A stretch of 64,000 nucleotides of DNA from Blasia pusilla (Eukaryota > Marchantiophyta > Marchantiopsida > Blasiales). This document shows positions 1 through 11,197 of the stretch, piece after piece (position 1 is the stretch's first letter; the number at the start of each line of letters is the position of its first letter). The stretch lies in assembly GCA_050084515.1 (NCBI GenBank), contig CM114273.1, positions 32,054,001-32,118,000 on the forward strand, read 5' to 3'. The notes under the pieces were generated by a model, which did no database searches, was not told where the DNA came from, and saw nothing but the letters and a program-made list of their open reading frames with translations. Position numbers and translations under genes: made by a program.

Positions 1-1050
1 AAATCACTCGAATTGGATCGTGCTCCAAAGCCACCATTACACATCCCATCAGTTCGGGCATCCTAGCGATTCCTGAATTTTAGAAGAATCACCTCACAGA
101 AGATCTGCCTCCAGTGCCCTTCTTGCCTGGAGCAGCAAGAGTTGAAGAAAATCTTCCTCCCCCGATTGAGACGTCTAGATACCCAAGCGAAAATATTTCA
201 TTAGACTTGCACCTCCATCAAAGTCCTTACCAGTCCAAATCCTACTTTGAAACCTGAACCTGTATCGCTCATGTTCTTAGACGGACCTTCTAATACTATC
301 AAATGTCAACAAGGTTCGTATCCAACATTTCCCTCATCTCCCTACTCCTAGAATTGATGGACTGAACCTGAAAACAGCCAATCCGCGTAGCGACATGCAA
401 AATCTACCTTCTGAGCAGCCCAGCAGTCGGTGAGGATAAATGAAGGACTCCGCAGTTGACACTGCCCTAGGCAAGAAGCGCTTAGCGATCATGTTGGAAT
501 CCTTGCTACGGTGGCCGCGACACTACCGGACAGTCGAAGAATTAAAAAAAACTCCTCCAACCCTGCTTTCTACCAAATCTGTGAGAGTGATCCACACGAG
601 ACACACTTCCAGCGAGTGAATCGCATCGGCAAATTCTCAGACCGCCGACCGGCCGCTGCCTACTACAACAACGACGACGATGCCTACGATCGAAGAGCAC
701 GGCATTCGCCCTCCGCTCACTCAGACACCGACAGATGCTGCACTGCCTGCCCTGCCCGCACACACGCACGCACGCACGCAGGAGAGCAGAAGGACGCTCC
801 TCCCGACCTTCACGCTGCCACAATCAAACGCAGCATCTTCCAATCGCGAGACTTACTCCTGTCCAGCCACACGCTACGAGCGGGCGGGCGGGCGTGAATT
901 CGACTAAGATGACCTTCTTCTTCGCGATTGCTCGTCACCTACAGACAATTACTCCTGATCTCCTCCCTCTTTTCGATCTAATCTGCGTGCGCAGCCGCTC
1001 GAGGAAGGAGGGAAAGGCGGAACTGTACACAAGTATGAGGCCTATCTAGT
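1..1050. other. No gene supported; moderate-GC intergenic DNA
   Basis: Short open frames occur on both strands around 511-1049, but they overlap one another, have no recognisable motif and are rich in Arg/His/Pro, as expected of a GC-rich low-complexity stretch. A short CACG tandem run lies at about 761-780. I see no splice-compatible coding structure. It could be an untranslated or promoter-proximal part of a gene lying outside the window. Confidence 0.4.
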
Positions 1051-2330
1051 TTGTTCAAATAATGTTGAAGTCAATGAAAGAAGAAGAAAGAAGTGAAATG
1101 TGGACAGACATAGTGTTACGGATTTGGGAAAGAGATGAAACAAAGAATTAGAGTGAAAGAGTTAAGATGATTTAGAGCTCAAATTGAGATGGCGAAGTTT
1201 AGGAATCTGTTGAAGAGACGTATTTTCGATAAGAGTTGTAGCTCAAGGACTTAGGGAGGCAAAGTGTCCGGATTGTAAAGTTGAAGAGAGTGATGTGGTG
1301 TGTGAAGATATGTGTTAAGTGGTATAAGTGTGAACATAAGGTGAGGAATCGGAGATTTTTATGTTTCCGAAAGATGCAAAAGTATATGGTTTTGGAGATT
1401 GTCAATAATGGAAGAGTTTAAAAAGAATTGGAAAAAATTGATATGGTGTCTGGCTTTTCTAAGCATAAAGACAAGGATCCTGTGAGCTTGCAATGCATTT
1501 CAGAAAGTCTTTTAGTAAAGGTGAACAGATTGCGAGTCTGGAAGACTATCGTCGAGGTGGTTCAAATTAGTTTATGTATTCATGATGTTAATTCTGCCGT
1601 TTGACGAACACTTTCTTTCATTACAAGCCTCTAACTTAGATGATGATGAGGTGAACTGAATTTGTCATTGAGATGGTATCGAGGATAGTATGATGTGTAA
1701 CCTGTGCACAAATTGCAATCAAAGAATGTTGGAATGTGGATGTGGATGTGGGGGAACAAGAACTTGAAGTAAGCGTAGAACAGATAGTGAAAGTGGTTCA
1801 CATGTGGAGACAATATCTTGCATAAACGTTCCTCCATTTTAATTTGAACAATGGGAGTTTGAATGGAAAACATTAATGAAATGAGGATAACAAGTGTTAT
1901 GGCTGAGAATGCTTTACCGATATGTGTTGTGTATAATTCAATAAGGAAAGAAGGAAATATAGTGTAGAATATGGAGTTTAGTATTAACAAGGCAATAAAA
2001 TTGTACATATTTATAGTGCTAAAGAATAGAATGGGAATTTTGAAAAATTACAGTAGGAATAATGATAAACTTTTACAGCAACAGTCGAACTTATAATGAT
2101 TTTGAGAAGTTTTGTGGAGTAAGTGTCCATATGTCTTGCCTCATTGTAGAAAGTAGAGCAAAGACGAAAGCAAAGCATGTTGCTGATATACAAAGAAAGA
2201 AGGTCTATTATGAAGTATTAGTATTGTTGTTGATAACATGGTACTGTCTGATGAAACAAGACCTCTCATCACTAGCTCCTAGACATCAAAGGGAAGAGTT
2301 TGAACTCCCAAATTTAGTTCGGCTCGGTAA
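1051..2330. other. Unrecognised AT-rich stretch
   Basis: No open frame here resembles a family I know. The plus strand between about 1,080 and 1,800 reads as broken coding-like sequence with many stops, including paired Cys-x2-Cys at about 1,267-1,280 and 1,700-1,720. It may therefore be a heavily decayed transposon protein. Nothing firm can be assigned. Confidence 0.3.
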
Positions 2331-2650
2331 ACGACGGATTGAGTAACATCCACATGATAGTTCTCTTCATTATCCGCATCTAAAAGGTGCAACACCAAGA
2401 ACGTGTCACTAGCAACAATGGTACATCCAATCAAGCGCATTCCACCCAAAATTGCGCTCTCCTTCCTTTTAAGTTTGACATTCAGTCTTTTTCGGACACC
2501 CCTTACGCAGCCGATATTCTAAAGTTCATCCCATAAGCATGAACAATTGGCTTTACGGAATTCAAATTAAATAGCACTCTTCTGTCACGGATCAAAGCGC
2601 CTAGAACCTTTTTCCGGGTAAGAATATGCTTCTTAACCATGATTGTAGAT
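2331..2650 (-). pseudogene. Exon-like coding fragment, function unknown
   Basis: Read on the minus strand from about 2,650, a frame opens with MVKKHILTRKKVLGAL and runs to a stop near 2,520. A second frame from about 2,480 to 2,331 reads KRKESAILGGMRLIGCT and continues through DADNEENYHVDVT. The two segments are in different frames, which suggests an intron or a frameshift between them. Charged and hydrophobic residues alternate as in a real protein, but I do not recognise the family. It lies downstream of the Helitron helicase on the same strand, so it could be captured host sequence or part of a neighbouring gene. Confidence 0.25.
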
Positions 2651-3076
2651 CATAAAACTATACTGCAACATGAGATTTCGTAAGCAATGCGTTAAACACA
2701 GTAGAGAAAACCCATTTCTTAACGCACGATAATCAAGAATCGTGCAATATAGTAATCATCATAAATCCATTTAGTGCGAACATATGTAGACGTGAACTAA
2801 CCTTGGTGAATTTGAAAGTGGAGATCTACACAACCTCAGGAATTTCAGAACTCAATCCCCTGGGCACTTAGTGCTCTAGTCTATGGTGGAATTCAATGAG
2901 CTAAAGATTTTGAAACCAAGGGGTCCACTGACACCACCAGATCCAATCCGAACTCCTGATTCAAAAATTTATCAACTATCGTCCTTCCGTTTCTCTCGTG
3001 AATCTAGGAATAACGTCATAATGAAGCTAAGCTACCATCCTCTATATTCTCTTAACATGGATTGTATGATGTTTAA

Positions 3077-3469
3077 CTAAAGGTTAAGTGTTGGACTATG
3101 CTCTATGAAAGGTGTAACATTATTTGCAAAGTCAGAAACCTGAAGTCTTCCTTCATGTAACTGTTTCTTTAGAGCAGCAATCTCATCAACATTCTGCTGG
3201 TTATGCTGAAATGAAGAACTAAGAGCATGATTAAGATCATCGATATGTTTAGACAATGCAAGAAGCTCATTTTCCGCTAACCAAATTGAGTGTATACGCT
3301 CGTCATCTGAAGATGGAAGGATTTTCTTATCACTATTCGTGTACTGCACTTTGACATCAACATAGTCCAAATTATATGTGAGATTCTGGCGGACAGTATG
3401 AGATGATGAAGAGCCTTGATGCAGTGGACCACGATGGACAGGTTGCCGAGTGCGCCTCCCTGATCACTG
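3077..3469 (-). CDS. Hypothetical protein, probable terminal exon
   Basis: A minus-strand frame starts just after a pyrimidine-rich acceptor (TTTACACCTTTCAG) ending at about 3,470 and runs about 130 codons to a stop at 3,077-3,079. The first third is basic and Ser-rich (SGRRTRQPVHRGP). The rest is predicted from composition to be helical, with a heptad-like Leu/Ile pattern (ENELLALSKHIDDLNHAL, then IAALKKQLHEGRLQV), so a coiled coil is likely. I do not recognise the family. It follows other minus-strand exon-like pieces (4,040-4,935) and the Helitron helicase, so it may be the last exon of a gene or gene fragment carried by the Helitron. Exon status is inferred from the acceptor and the coherent frame only. 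Confidence 0.35.
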
Positions 3470-4039
3470 AAAGGTGTAAACAGACAATTTGGAGGTGATC
3501 AGATGTGGCAATAAATGAGAATTATTCATGAAAGAAATTTACGGAGAATAGGTAGCAAATAAAGAACATCTTGGTACAAATGATATTATACAAAATTTTA
3601 ACACTTTATGAGTAAGTGATGCATGAGAGTATCAGTATAGAAAGATATGGAAATAGAAAAATGCTCAATTTTATGAACATAAAGATTCAATATAAATGGA
3701 AACTAAGAAAATAATATGCATCTATAGAACTTAAGTATATTTAAATCGTTATAGTGAGGGACAATATGCAAAAATTTTCCAAAAGATGTATTGTTTATCA
3801 TTAGACTAGCATAGTTACAAAATTTGGTTCAAATACATAAATAAGAGTAGCCACAAGTGTGGTACTAGCAAGCGTCATAAAAGTTAAGTTCAACACTTAC
3901 TAAAAAACATCAGTAGCAGAAAGAATGCTTATTCCAAGAACCATGTGGTCATCCTGAATGTGCATCGAGTATGGTCCTGCAATTGAACAACAAAGAAATC
4001 TGACAAAAGTAAGGGTGGAAAGTTGCTAAACTCACCAAA

Positions 4040-4935
4040 AAAAACTATGGACAAAATGGGCTCTTGTTACTTGGATTTTTTGTTGGATGTTTATGTACAT
4101 TTGCACTTGTTTGGGATGTGCCAAGCAAGTGTAGATCGTAAGATCCAGTTGCATTGGTTGGCACGGATGGATTTTTTGTATGAAGTGTAGTGCCTGGAGA
4201 TAAGGTGGATACAGCTGGGTGTGGAGAGATGGGAGCACGAGTAGACAAGATGATGATGATATCATCAAAGTCTGGAAATAATTGCATCCGAGGTGGGTTT
4301 TCAAGGTCAATAGGTACAGGGACAAATTTTGGTAACTGCCCATGTTCGTGGGCGCGCACTTTTCATGCAATCTATCAACTAAGTTGTTTTAATAGAGGTA
4401 AGATCTAGCGACATCAAAGTTGGTATATGCATCTCATGATGAAGTGTCATAAGCTGATCTAAACGATGCCACCGCTGATAAGATTGAACAAACACGTCGC
4501 ATGTTTTCTTGTAAGTGAGGACTCCTTGAAGTCAACATTTCTGAATTTCAATGCTCTGCGTATCCCGAGTTCGAAGGCCATCAATGTAATGTGTCATTCC
4601 ATAACCATAAGGCTTCCTTCTGAATGCCTGCACATTTTGTGAAACAATTTAGATATCTAAAATTGACAAGTAAGGAAGGAATGTAAAGAAAAAAGGAGTA
4701 CTATAAATTAATTATCCTGGTACCTGAAGCTAGACCATCTTTATGAATCCGATGGAACTTGGGGTCCCAAATCTAGCCTTGTGCAATGAAACTCTTTATC
4801 TTCCAACCAATAATTCCATGTTCCCAAAAAGAAGGCATCACACCTAAATTATCTAAGTACTTCAGTTGATTTTTGTAGGTGTTGTATATTGTGGTCTGAT
4901 ATCCTCTTGCTAGGTGTTTATGTCGTTCAATATCA
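4040..4935 (-). pseudogene. Cluster of exon-like fragments, function unknown
   Basis: Three coherent minus-strand segments lie in a row. The first, about 4,935-4,735, reads ILIFLDDIERHKHLARGYQT and, further on, LGVMPSFWEHGIIGWKIKSF, with one in-frame stop near its end. The second begins after a TGTGCAG acceptor at about 4,628, reads AFRRKPYGYGMTHYIDGLRT and, after one stop, VFVQSYQRWHRLDQLMTLHH, ending near 4,395. The third, 4,359-4,045, reads LPKFVPVPIDLENPPRMQL followed by a Pro/Ser/Thr-rich tail. The spacing and acceptor-like sites look like a spliced gene with two nonsense mutations. I cannot assign a family. All pieces share the strand of the Helitron helicase immediately upstream, so capture by the Helitron is one explanation. 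Confidence 0.3.
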
Positions 4936-4991
4936 TCGAGAAAAATCAAAATAGTTCATACGAACCTGAGAAGGAAATGTTAGTGAGTGCA

Positions 4992-6029
4992 CTAAGGGAA
5001 GTAGTAGTTGAATGAGAAAATGTAATATGATAATAAATAAGCCTCGGGTGGCACTTGGGACTGCTGCTGTGTTGTACAATGGTTATCTACAAGAAACTGT
5101 GGTGGTGCTTGATCATCTCTAGGCTGGGTGACATCTTGGCCAACATGAGAAACCTGAACAACTGGATGCGATTGGAGTGAAGATCTTCCAACACGTCCAC
5201 GAGTGGAGCTGTCCCAAGATGCCATGTTTCTTAAGATCACATGAAAAGGAAGTTTTTTTTGAACATGTTCAAGTTGTTGTTCAAATACATCGAAGATTGT
5301 AATATGTAACTCCCCAAAAATTTTGAGTTGTTTTCTCTTCTTTACCCTAGTGAGCATGACATAAGCAAGTCCTTTCACAAATATTGACTTGATAACTAAA
5401 AGGCAAGGACCCGAAATAGTACAACCTTGACTCTTATGACTTGTCATTGTATAGCCAAGTACGGGAAGTTCCTCTTTACATATTTTTTGTGAGAGCCATA
5501 CTTGAGAGCCGCAAAATTTGATCTAGTTATGAGTATAGATTTATTGTTTGACAAAATCATGATCATTATATCTATGAGCTCGTCTCCATTATAGATTAAA
5601 TCTACTACTTTTGCCAATGATCCGTTTGGAAACTTCATTCAAGCGCATTGCAATTATCTGTAGAAGCTCAGGTGTTAGCATCGAACATTCATCTATAACA
5701 ATGACTCTAGCAGATTTTAGCCTTAAATAATTGTCAGATATAAGATGCATAGAGGGTAGATCATCTCTTATAGGTATGCTAAATGCAGAATGAAGAGTAG
5801 TGGCTTCACTATGAAGTCTAACATCTGCAATGCCTAGAGTTGCTATTAGTAATGGATTTATTCCTCCATGAGACCATACTCTCTGCATAAAGTGTATGAA
5901 ATAAGTTTTACCACACCAAGGAGGACCCTTGTGAAGCACTAGACCTGATTGTAGTTTCTACAGATTGTTGAAAAGAACAAACAATTTAGCATTAAGAGTA
6001 GAGGAATCTAAATCTAATTTGTATTGTGG
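4992..6029 (-). pseudogene. Helitron PIF1-type helicase domain (degraded)
   Basis: This is the ATP-dependent 5'-3' DNA helicase half of the Helitron transposase. Visible motifs, in order on the minus strand, are Walker A as GPPWCGKT (canonical GPPGCGKT, Gly to Trp) at about 5,925, Walker B as VIVIDECSML at about 5,690, and the C-terminal PIF1 motifs MTSHKSQGCTI at about 5,447 and YVMLTRVKKRKQLKIFG at about 5,350. An in-frame stop lies just upstream of Walker A and another separates the middle (5,638-5,444) from the C-terminal block. The last ~60 residues (to 4,992) diverge from the family. The 5' part continues across the G1 retroelement into 11,764-12,161. Confidence 0.85.
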
Positions 6030-6033
6030 AGAT

Positions 6034-6474
6034 TGTCACATCTTATTTCGACGTAGGTAGAGTTCTATTGCGACGACAACATAGAGAGTCAGCGGGCTAT
6101 TCAGATGCAACTTTGTCCTGAGATGTCGGATGAGGTTGGCGACAAGTCCGTTGGGCGATTCCCCTATTTTGGTTTTAGTCCGTCAAGTGACCCATTGATC
6201 GAGTCAACAGTCACCCAATAACGTGTGCACGCAGGTTATCGTTGGTAGGGTGAGAAATGGCTTTCTCAAGCCATCTTTTTCATGTTGAGCCTTAAGAGCG
6301 CCTCTCTTGCATAGATGTGTGTGGGTGTGTAGGAGTTACGATGATAGCGTCCGGATTCCCTCATAGCGGAGGGTGGATGTGGTTTTATATGCCAATGTAG
6401 ATTCATGAGTGGAGAGTTAGGACGGGTTAGCCATTTTTACTACTCTTGATTTTACATGAGAAAGGTGTTAGGGG
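6034..6474 (+). repeat. G1 5' terminal repeat B
   Basis: This matches 10,747-11,621 (after removal of the CACTA-like insertion) over its whole length, for example in the blocks CATCTTATTT..GACGTAGGTAGAG and GCACCTCTCTTGCATAGA-like. Indels include about 50 bp present only in the 3' copy around 10,980-11,035. The A repeat that follows B at the 3' end is absent here: after about 6,474 the sequence is unique. The start coincides with the element terminus next to the AGAT duplication. Confidence 0.82.
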
Positions 6475-6526
6475 GTAGGTGGGAATTCATTGTTTGCAGG
6501 TAGGCAAGCAAGTTGCCTCAGTGGGG

Positions 6527-6568
6527 AGCCCCTATAGACGTGTGTGTCGCGACACGTCTATAGGGGCT
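6527..6568. repeat. Perfect 17-bp inverted repeat in G1 leader
   Basis: Arms AGCCCCTATAGACGTGT (6,527-6,543) and its exact complement (6,552-6,568) flank an 8-nt loop, GTGTCGCG. The central GTGTCGCGACAC is itself palindromic, so the structure can slip. It lies about 50 bp inside the B repeat, in the untranslated leader upstream of Gag. It may be an RNA structure in the genomic transcript or the scar of a small foldback insertion. Confidence 0.8.
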
Positions 6569-7599
6569 CTGGGTAGCCGTTTTAGCTTTAGGTCATAGAA
6601 ATTTGAGCTAGGTCGTATGTACACGGCAAGTTGCACAAATACGGACGGGAGTACCGATTTCCGGGATATACGAGCCGGACAGGAGTGCAAAGCGGCGGCT
6701 AGGGTCGCGAGCCGGAAGAGAGAGGTCGAGAGCATAGGGCGGCAAGCCACCTTGCTCCCCCCTTTCCAGACGTGGCTGACATCTTCCTCTCCATGTGTTA
6801 GGCACCCAACGTAGTCTGCATTTGGACGTGGTAAGAGCCGACATAGTAGTCAGGGCGGACATGATAGGCAACGCAGACATAGTAGGTAGGGTCATGTGGT
6901 AGAGCGAGGAGCCGGACGTGGTTGGTTCATATTACCAGGTTGAGGGGGCTGAGTGTGGTTGAGGCGAGTTTAGGCAGAGAGTTGTTGAGACTTGGTATTT
7001 CGTGAGCATGATGGGATTCACGACGGGAGTTTGCCACTTATTACGAGTCGATTGGGGATCAACGCAATAGTTCTTCATCGAGTGTGGGTGCGAGGGTTGT
7101 GATGGAGATACACACGTTGATGTTGATGGGAGGTTCGACGTGTTGGTCGATGAGAGTGTTGTGTTGTGGAGGTTGCCGCACCACATAGAGAAGTGAGTGT
7201 TGACGGTGCAATTGGTTGGCGGGCGTGATCAGGTTACCCATTTGAGTCCCTTTTCTCACACTTATCTTGTGTGATTGAGAGTGTTGGATATCGGGTAGTT
7301 GGTGTTAGATGGGTGTAGCGATGGTGAGGAGTGTAGACTCCCTTCATGTGTAGCATGTTGGTGGATATACGGTGGTTTCCAAGTAGGGGTTGTGTGAATG
7401 AATCGAGAGTGTCAGTAGTTTAGGTGAGTTAGTAGGATGCTCATGGTGAGCCCGAGTGTTGAGTGTGTGTGAGGCCGAGTGTGTCGTCATGAGATTACCA
7501 TTAGCGTAGGTGAGTTAGTGAGGAGTGTGGGAGACTATTGGTGAGTTTGAGTGCTTGAGCGGGTGAGACACGATAATCATCGCGGCGTTCTTACAAGGT

Positions 7600-9046
7600 T
7601 TGGAAGAACGGGGTATTATGAGTAGTGGTAATGAAGTGACACGGAGTGATGTGAGGTATCGATGGATTTTGAGTGAGGAACCATTTCAACTCCCATCCGT
7701 GGCTAGATCCTCATCACTAGAAAATGGGTCTGGTGACGAGATCACAGACGCGCATGATGATATGTGGAGAGAGATGGACGATATGGGACACCGGGGTAAG
7801 CGTCGTTTCTCGGGTGCGGTAGGCACCATAGATCTTGCAGATTTCATCCAAGATTTTGACACGTGGTGCAACTTCCAAGAGATATGCACCCCAACGCGGT
7901 TCAACCCTTTTATGACATGGAAGGGTTGTTCCAACACTTGGAGGGTCCGCCGATGGATGACAACATGGAGTTCCGATCTCTATACTCTATAAAGATCAAT
8001 GCCTTGAGGGTGTATTGGGATCTAGGGTATGCGTCCACTAGTGACCGCAAGGCGTATGATGGGATAGTAAGAACGGAGAGACCCACACCATCGGCCCATG
8101 GACTAGATGGAGAGGATGGTAGTGAGAGTGGTGAGGTGGTAAAGGACCACCGAGTTTTAGTCCTACATTGGAGTTCTTCCAACAGTTGGGAAGGACCTAT
8201 GAGGGCGTACGAATCGACAAGCTGAAGAGTTTATAGGATTTTCAGCGGAGATCGGGTGAGAGTTTGAGGGAGACGTTCACGCACATGCGACGGTTGATCG
8301 TTGCCACATATGGGATGACTGAGGCGCAGTCAGTACAATATTGGTACAGGGTGTTGGACGAGGAGCTACGTAGGAGAGTTTGGGATGCAATGTTGCTTCA
8401 CACGGTGAAGTCCACTTTGAAGGTGGTCTTCAAGTTGTCTGAGCGGGTAGAGCTCATCATGAGTGAGGAGCAAGTGGTAACCACGGGATTTTCGCGGGAT
8501 TCGACAAGTTGACGAGTAGGAGTAGACCCATAGGTGCCCCGACATGCACCAGTACCACAGGAGCAGGCCGGTGGGCCCAGAGAGTAGGGCGGGTATTGTG
8601 AGCCGATGAGGCAATGGCCCGTACCGACATATGTTTCCCAGTTGAGACCAGGGTTGGCTTGTTGGACGTGTGGTGGATCACATAGGCAGAGGGACACCCC
8701 ACTGCATGGGAGAGGGCCACGGGCGTCTCTGATTGCTCAGTAGCCACAGAGGATGGCCCCACCACAGTTGCATTATGATCATTGTCACCAATATGGTCAC
8801 ACTAGGGATAGGTGTTATGATCTTCGCCGGGAAGTACGCCCAGAGGTAGATAGAGGACTTGGGGGCAAGAGAGGTGGTGGAGATCGAGCGATGGATGATG
8901 GTGGTGGTAGAGTGCCATCACGTGTCACAAGAGATGGAGGACGTGCACCCGATACAGTACTCCACGCGCATCGATCAGTTGGAGCAGAGGATTGCTGCCA
9001 TGATGATGATGCACCTATAGGTAGGCCCAGAGCTGAGAGTAGCTAG
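7600..9046 (+). pseudogene. G1 Gag polyprotein (frameshifted)
   Basis: This is the capsid/nucleocapsid precursor of a gypsy-type retroelement. Segments recognisable by comparison with the Gag copies at 22,281, 37,000-38,085 and 41,000-42,088 are RRFSGAVGTIDLADFIQDF (about 7,805), LEGPPMDDNMEFRS (about 7,935, different frame), the capsid helix region LRETFTHMRRLIVATYGMTE (8,264 on), and a zinc knuckle near 8,770-8,820 reading HYDHCHQYGHTRDRC. The knuckle should be C-x2-C-x4-H-x4-C, but its first Cys is Tyr (TGT to TAT). At least two frameshifts are needed to join the parts, so it is not functional. Confidence 0.75.
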
Positions 9047-9323
9047 TGTGGCGCCAACTTCCACATCTTACCACGATGCTGGTGAGGAATCTACGGGGAT
9101 GGGATTTATGTGTAGTGCGGCTCAGGTTGAGACTCCTGCGGTGATGACTCGGGATGCCGCAAGAGTAATCGAGCCATCGAGAAGTGGGATTGATATTGAC
9201 CCATAGGAGGGGACCGATGGGCGGCACGCCAAGTTTCCCCAGCCATTGACGTTGTTGGAGGCACTTCATACACCGTTGATGGTGCCTTGATGACCCGTAG
9301 TACCCACAGGTGAGGCAAGTGTG

Positions 9324-9425
9324 TCAATGTCACAAGGAGTTGGAGAGACGACTCCTATGCCACCTCGGGAGGAGTCAATGTCACAAGGAGTTGGAGAGAC
9401 AACTCCTATGCCAGCTTGGGAGGAG
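9324..9425 (+). repeat. Two tandem 51-bp (17-codon) repeats
   Basis: Two in-frame copies (9,324-9,374 and 9,375-9,425) encode SMSQGVGETTPMP followed by PREE or AWEE. A partial third copy starts at 9,426. They lie in the low-complexity linker between Gag and protease and differ at only a few bases, so the duplication is relatively recent. Confidence 0.8.
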
Positions 9426-9663
9426 CCAATGTCGACCACGTTGTTGGAGATGGCCACTAAGTTGAGCGAGACTCCGTTGTTTTTGGCTATGGAGTTGACG
9501 ACATTGGGAGTTGGACCAGTGGAGGTGTTTCGGTTGGCCATCACCTTGTGTGAGCGTGGAGAGGTGACTACCTCATGTTTAGAGGTAGTTAAGGAGGTGG
9601 TGGACTTATCCTCAGACCAGGTGCTCGGGACGTTCCCCACTGAGTCATGCAACGGCAGCAAAG

Positions 9664-10500
9664 TTGGTAGATATGTCAGCTAGGCCTCAGATAGAGCAAG
9701 CCATGATCACACCAAGTGTGGTGTTGTTGGATAACCGAGTAAACTTATTTTTTTGCTTGGTTAGTCCCACAAGTACGGTGTATCACCCGCAACGCGTCCT
9801 ACTTGATTCGAGAGCGGAGCCCTTGATGTTAGGGAAGATGGCATGTTTGGTATTGGGTTTATGGAAAGGCGACATTGAGTGTTGTTCCTTTCATATTTAG
9901 ACCTCTATTGGAGGTGTATCATCCACGCAGTTCATGACTCAATAGGAGTTCATGGTTAGACTCTAGCGAGAGCATGAGTTGGATAGTGCGATGGTGCGCA
10001 CTCGGGAGATTACGACACCGGGAGAGTCGTATGATGTGTTGGTAGGGAGTATGATGTTGTATCCCCTTAGGTTTATTCTGGATTTTTGGGAGGAGACGAT
10101 TTCTTATCAGCCAAGGTGGCGATCAGATAATGGACGGGTGATCCATTTACCGATGTTGTTTGTAGGGAGTAGTGGTGGTCGACCACGTGAGGATACGGTG
10201 ACCACGTTGGCAGCATTCACATGTGGTGTTAGCTGATCAAGAGGATTCGGGAAGAGGAGAACACATGCGGAGGACATTCTCGTAGCGGATAGTCCCACGG
10301 AGATACATGCCAGGGTGGGTGTCTCTTCCCATGGTGCGAAGCTTCGTTATTGTTGTTGGGGATGACCTTTGAGATGCGTGGAGTGCATACGAGCTCGTGA
10401 GGCAGACGTGGAGTCGTGCCTATGATTGGAGCACAATACAAGAGTGTTACATCTCTTCGGAGGGATCAACACGGTTGGTTGTTGCAGTGTGGCAGTGATG
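9664..10500 (+). pseudogene. G1 protease region and truncated methyltransferase start
   Basis: The retropepsin-like region reads RVLLDSRAEPLMLGK at about 9,796. The catalytic Asp-Ser-Gly has become Asp-Ser-Arg (GGA to AGA), where G3 keeps DSGA. Downstream, ESYDVLVGSMMLYPL (about 10,025) matches the conserved block after the protease in the other copies. At 10,441-10,485 the frame VLHLFGGINTVGCC matches methyltransferase motif I of the relatives (VLDLFGGISTGLVVV). The sequence then jumps to the region just before the polypurine tract, so about 4 kb of pol, including most of the methyltransferase, is deleted. Confidence 0.72.
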
Positions 10501-10593
10501 ATGGCACCGATGGTGCTAGATGTGTATAAGATAGGAGATCATGTGCGGAACATATGTGTGTGCTATATGGAGTTAGGGGGACCCAAGTGCCAA

Positions 10594-10604
10594 CTAGGGG
10601 GGCG
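10594..10604 (+). promoter_or_regulatory. G1 polypurine tract
   Basis: The sequence CTAGGGGGGCGG is followed at once by the A repeat. The same CTAGGGGGGC/TTAGGGGGGC core stands immediately before A in G2b (29,598) and G3 (30,803-30,815, minus strand). The conserved position and purine run indicate the plus-strand primer site of reverse transcription. Confidence 0.7.
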
Positions 10605-10605
10605 G

Positions 10606-10744
10606 TTGTGCGGTTCCTTTGTATATGCTTGAGTATATTTTATTCATGTGTGGATCTACCCGTATGTTGGGGAAGATCCGCGTTGTGTGGTGTCTAGATG
10701 TGAGCGGCGATGTGGGTTGTGTAGCGATGTGTATGCGCACGACA
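10606..10744 (+). repeat. G1 internal repeat A (first copy)
   Basis: This matches 11,622-11,759 nearly end to end: both begin TTGTG-GGT-CCTTTGTATATGC and end TATGCGCACGACA. It is separated from the following B copy by AT. It sits where an ordinary LTR would start (directly after the polypurine tract) but has no counterpart after the 5' B repeat. Confidence 0.8.
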
Positions 10745-10990
10745 ATTGCAACATCTTATTTTGACGTAGGTAGAGTTCTATCGCGATGACGGCATAGAGA
10801 GCCAACGAGCTATTCGCATGCAAGTTCGTCTTGAGATGTCGGATGAAGTTGGCGACAGGTCCATTGTGTCGGGAATGTCATTTATGGCGACTTCCCTATT
10901 GGTTTTAGTCCGTTAGGTAACCCATTAACCGAATCAACGGTCACACGATAACTTGTGCACGCATGTTATCGTTGGTAAGGCTATTTTTGG

Positions 10991-11025
10991 GGGAAGAGCT
11001 TTTTGGCTCTTCCCAAGGGTATAAG
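10991..11025 (+). promoter_or_regulatory. Hairpin plus TATA box in G1 B repeat
   Basis: A 9-bp stem GGGAAGAGC / GCTCTTCCC (10,991-10,999 and 11,006-11,014) with a T-rich loop is followed 6 nt later by TATAAG (11,020-11,025). B repeats of the other two families also hold a short hairpin and a TATA-like box, so this is probably the element promoter region. Promoter function is inferred. Confidence 0.45.
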
Positions 11026-11197
11026 AGTGAAGAAATGATTTTCTCAAGCCATATTTCTCAGGTTGAGCTTTAGGGGCACCTCTCTTGCATAGACGTGTGT
11101 GGGTGTGTAGGAGTTATGCTGCTAGCGTCTGGATTCCCTCATAGCAGAGGGTGGATGTGGTTCGACATGTCATCTGACACGTGAGTAGTCTGAATGA

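Noticed and set aside
761-780. CACG tandem run as a possible CRISPR or satellite
   Set aside because: A few copies of a 4-bp unit only; no spacers or array structure. No CRISPR array exists in the window.
511-1049. Overlapping open frames on both strands in GC-rich sequence
   Set aside because: No motif, biased composition and mutual overlap; best explained by low stop-codon density in GC-rich DNA.
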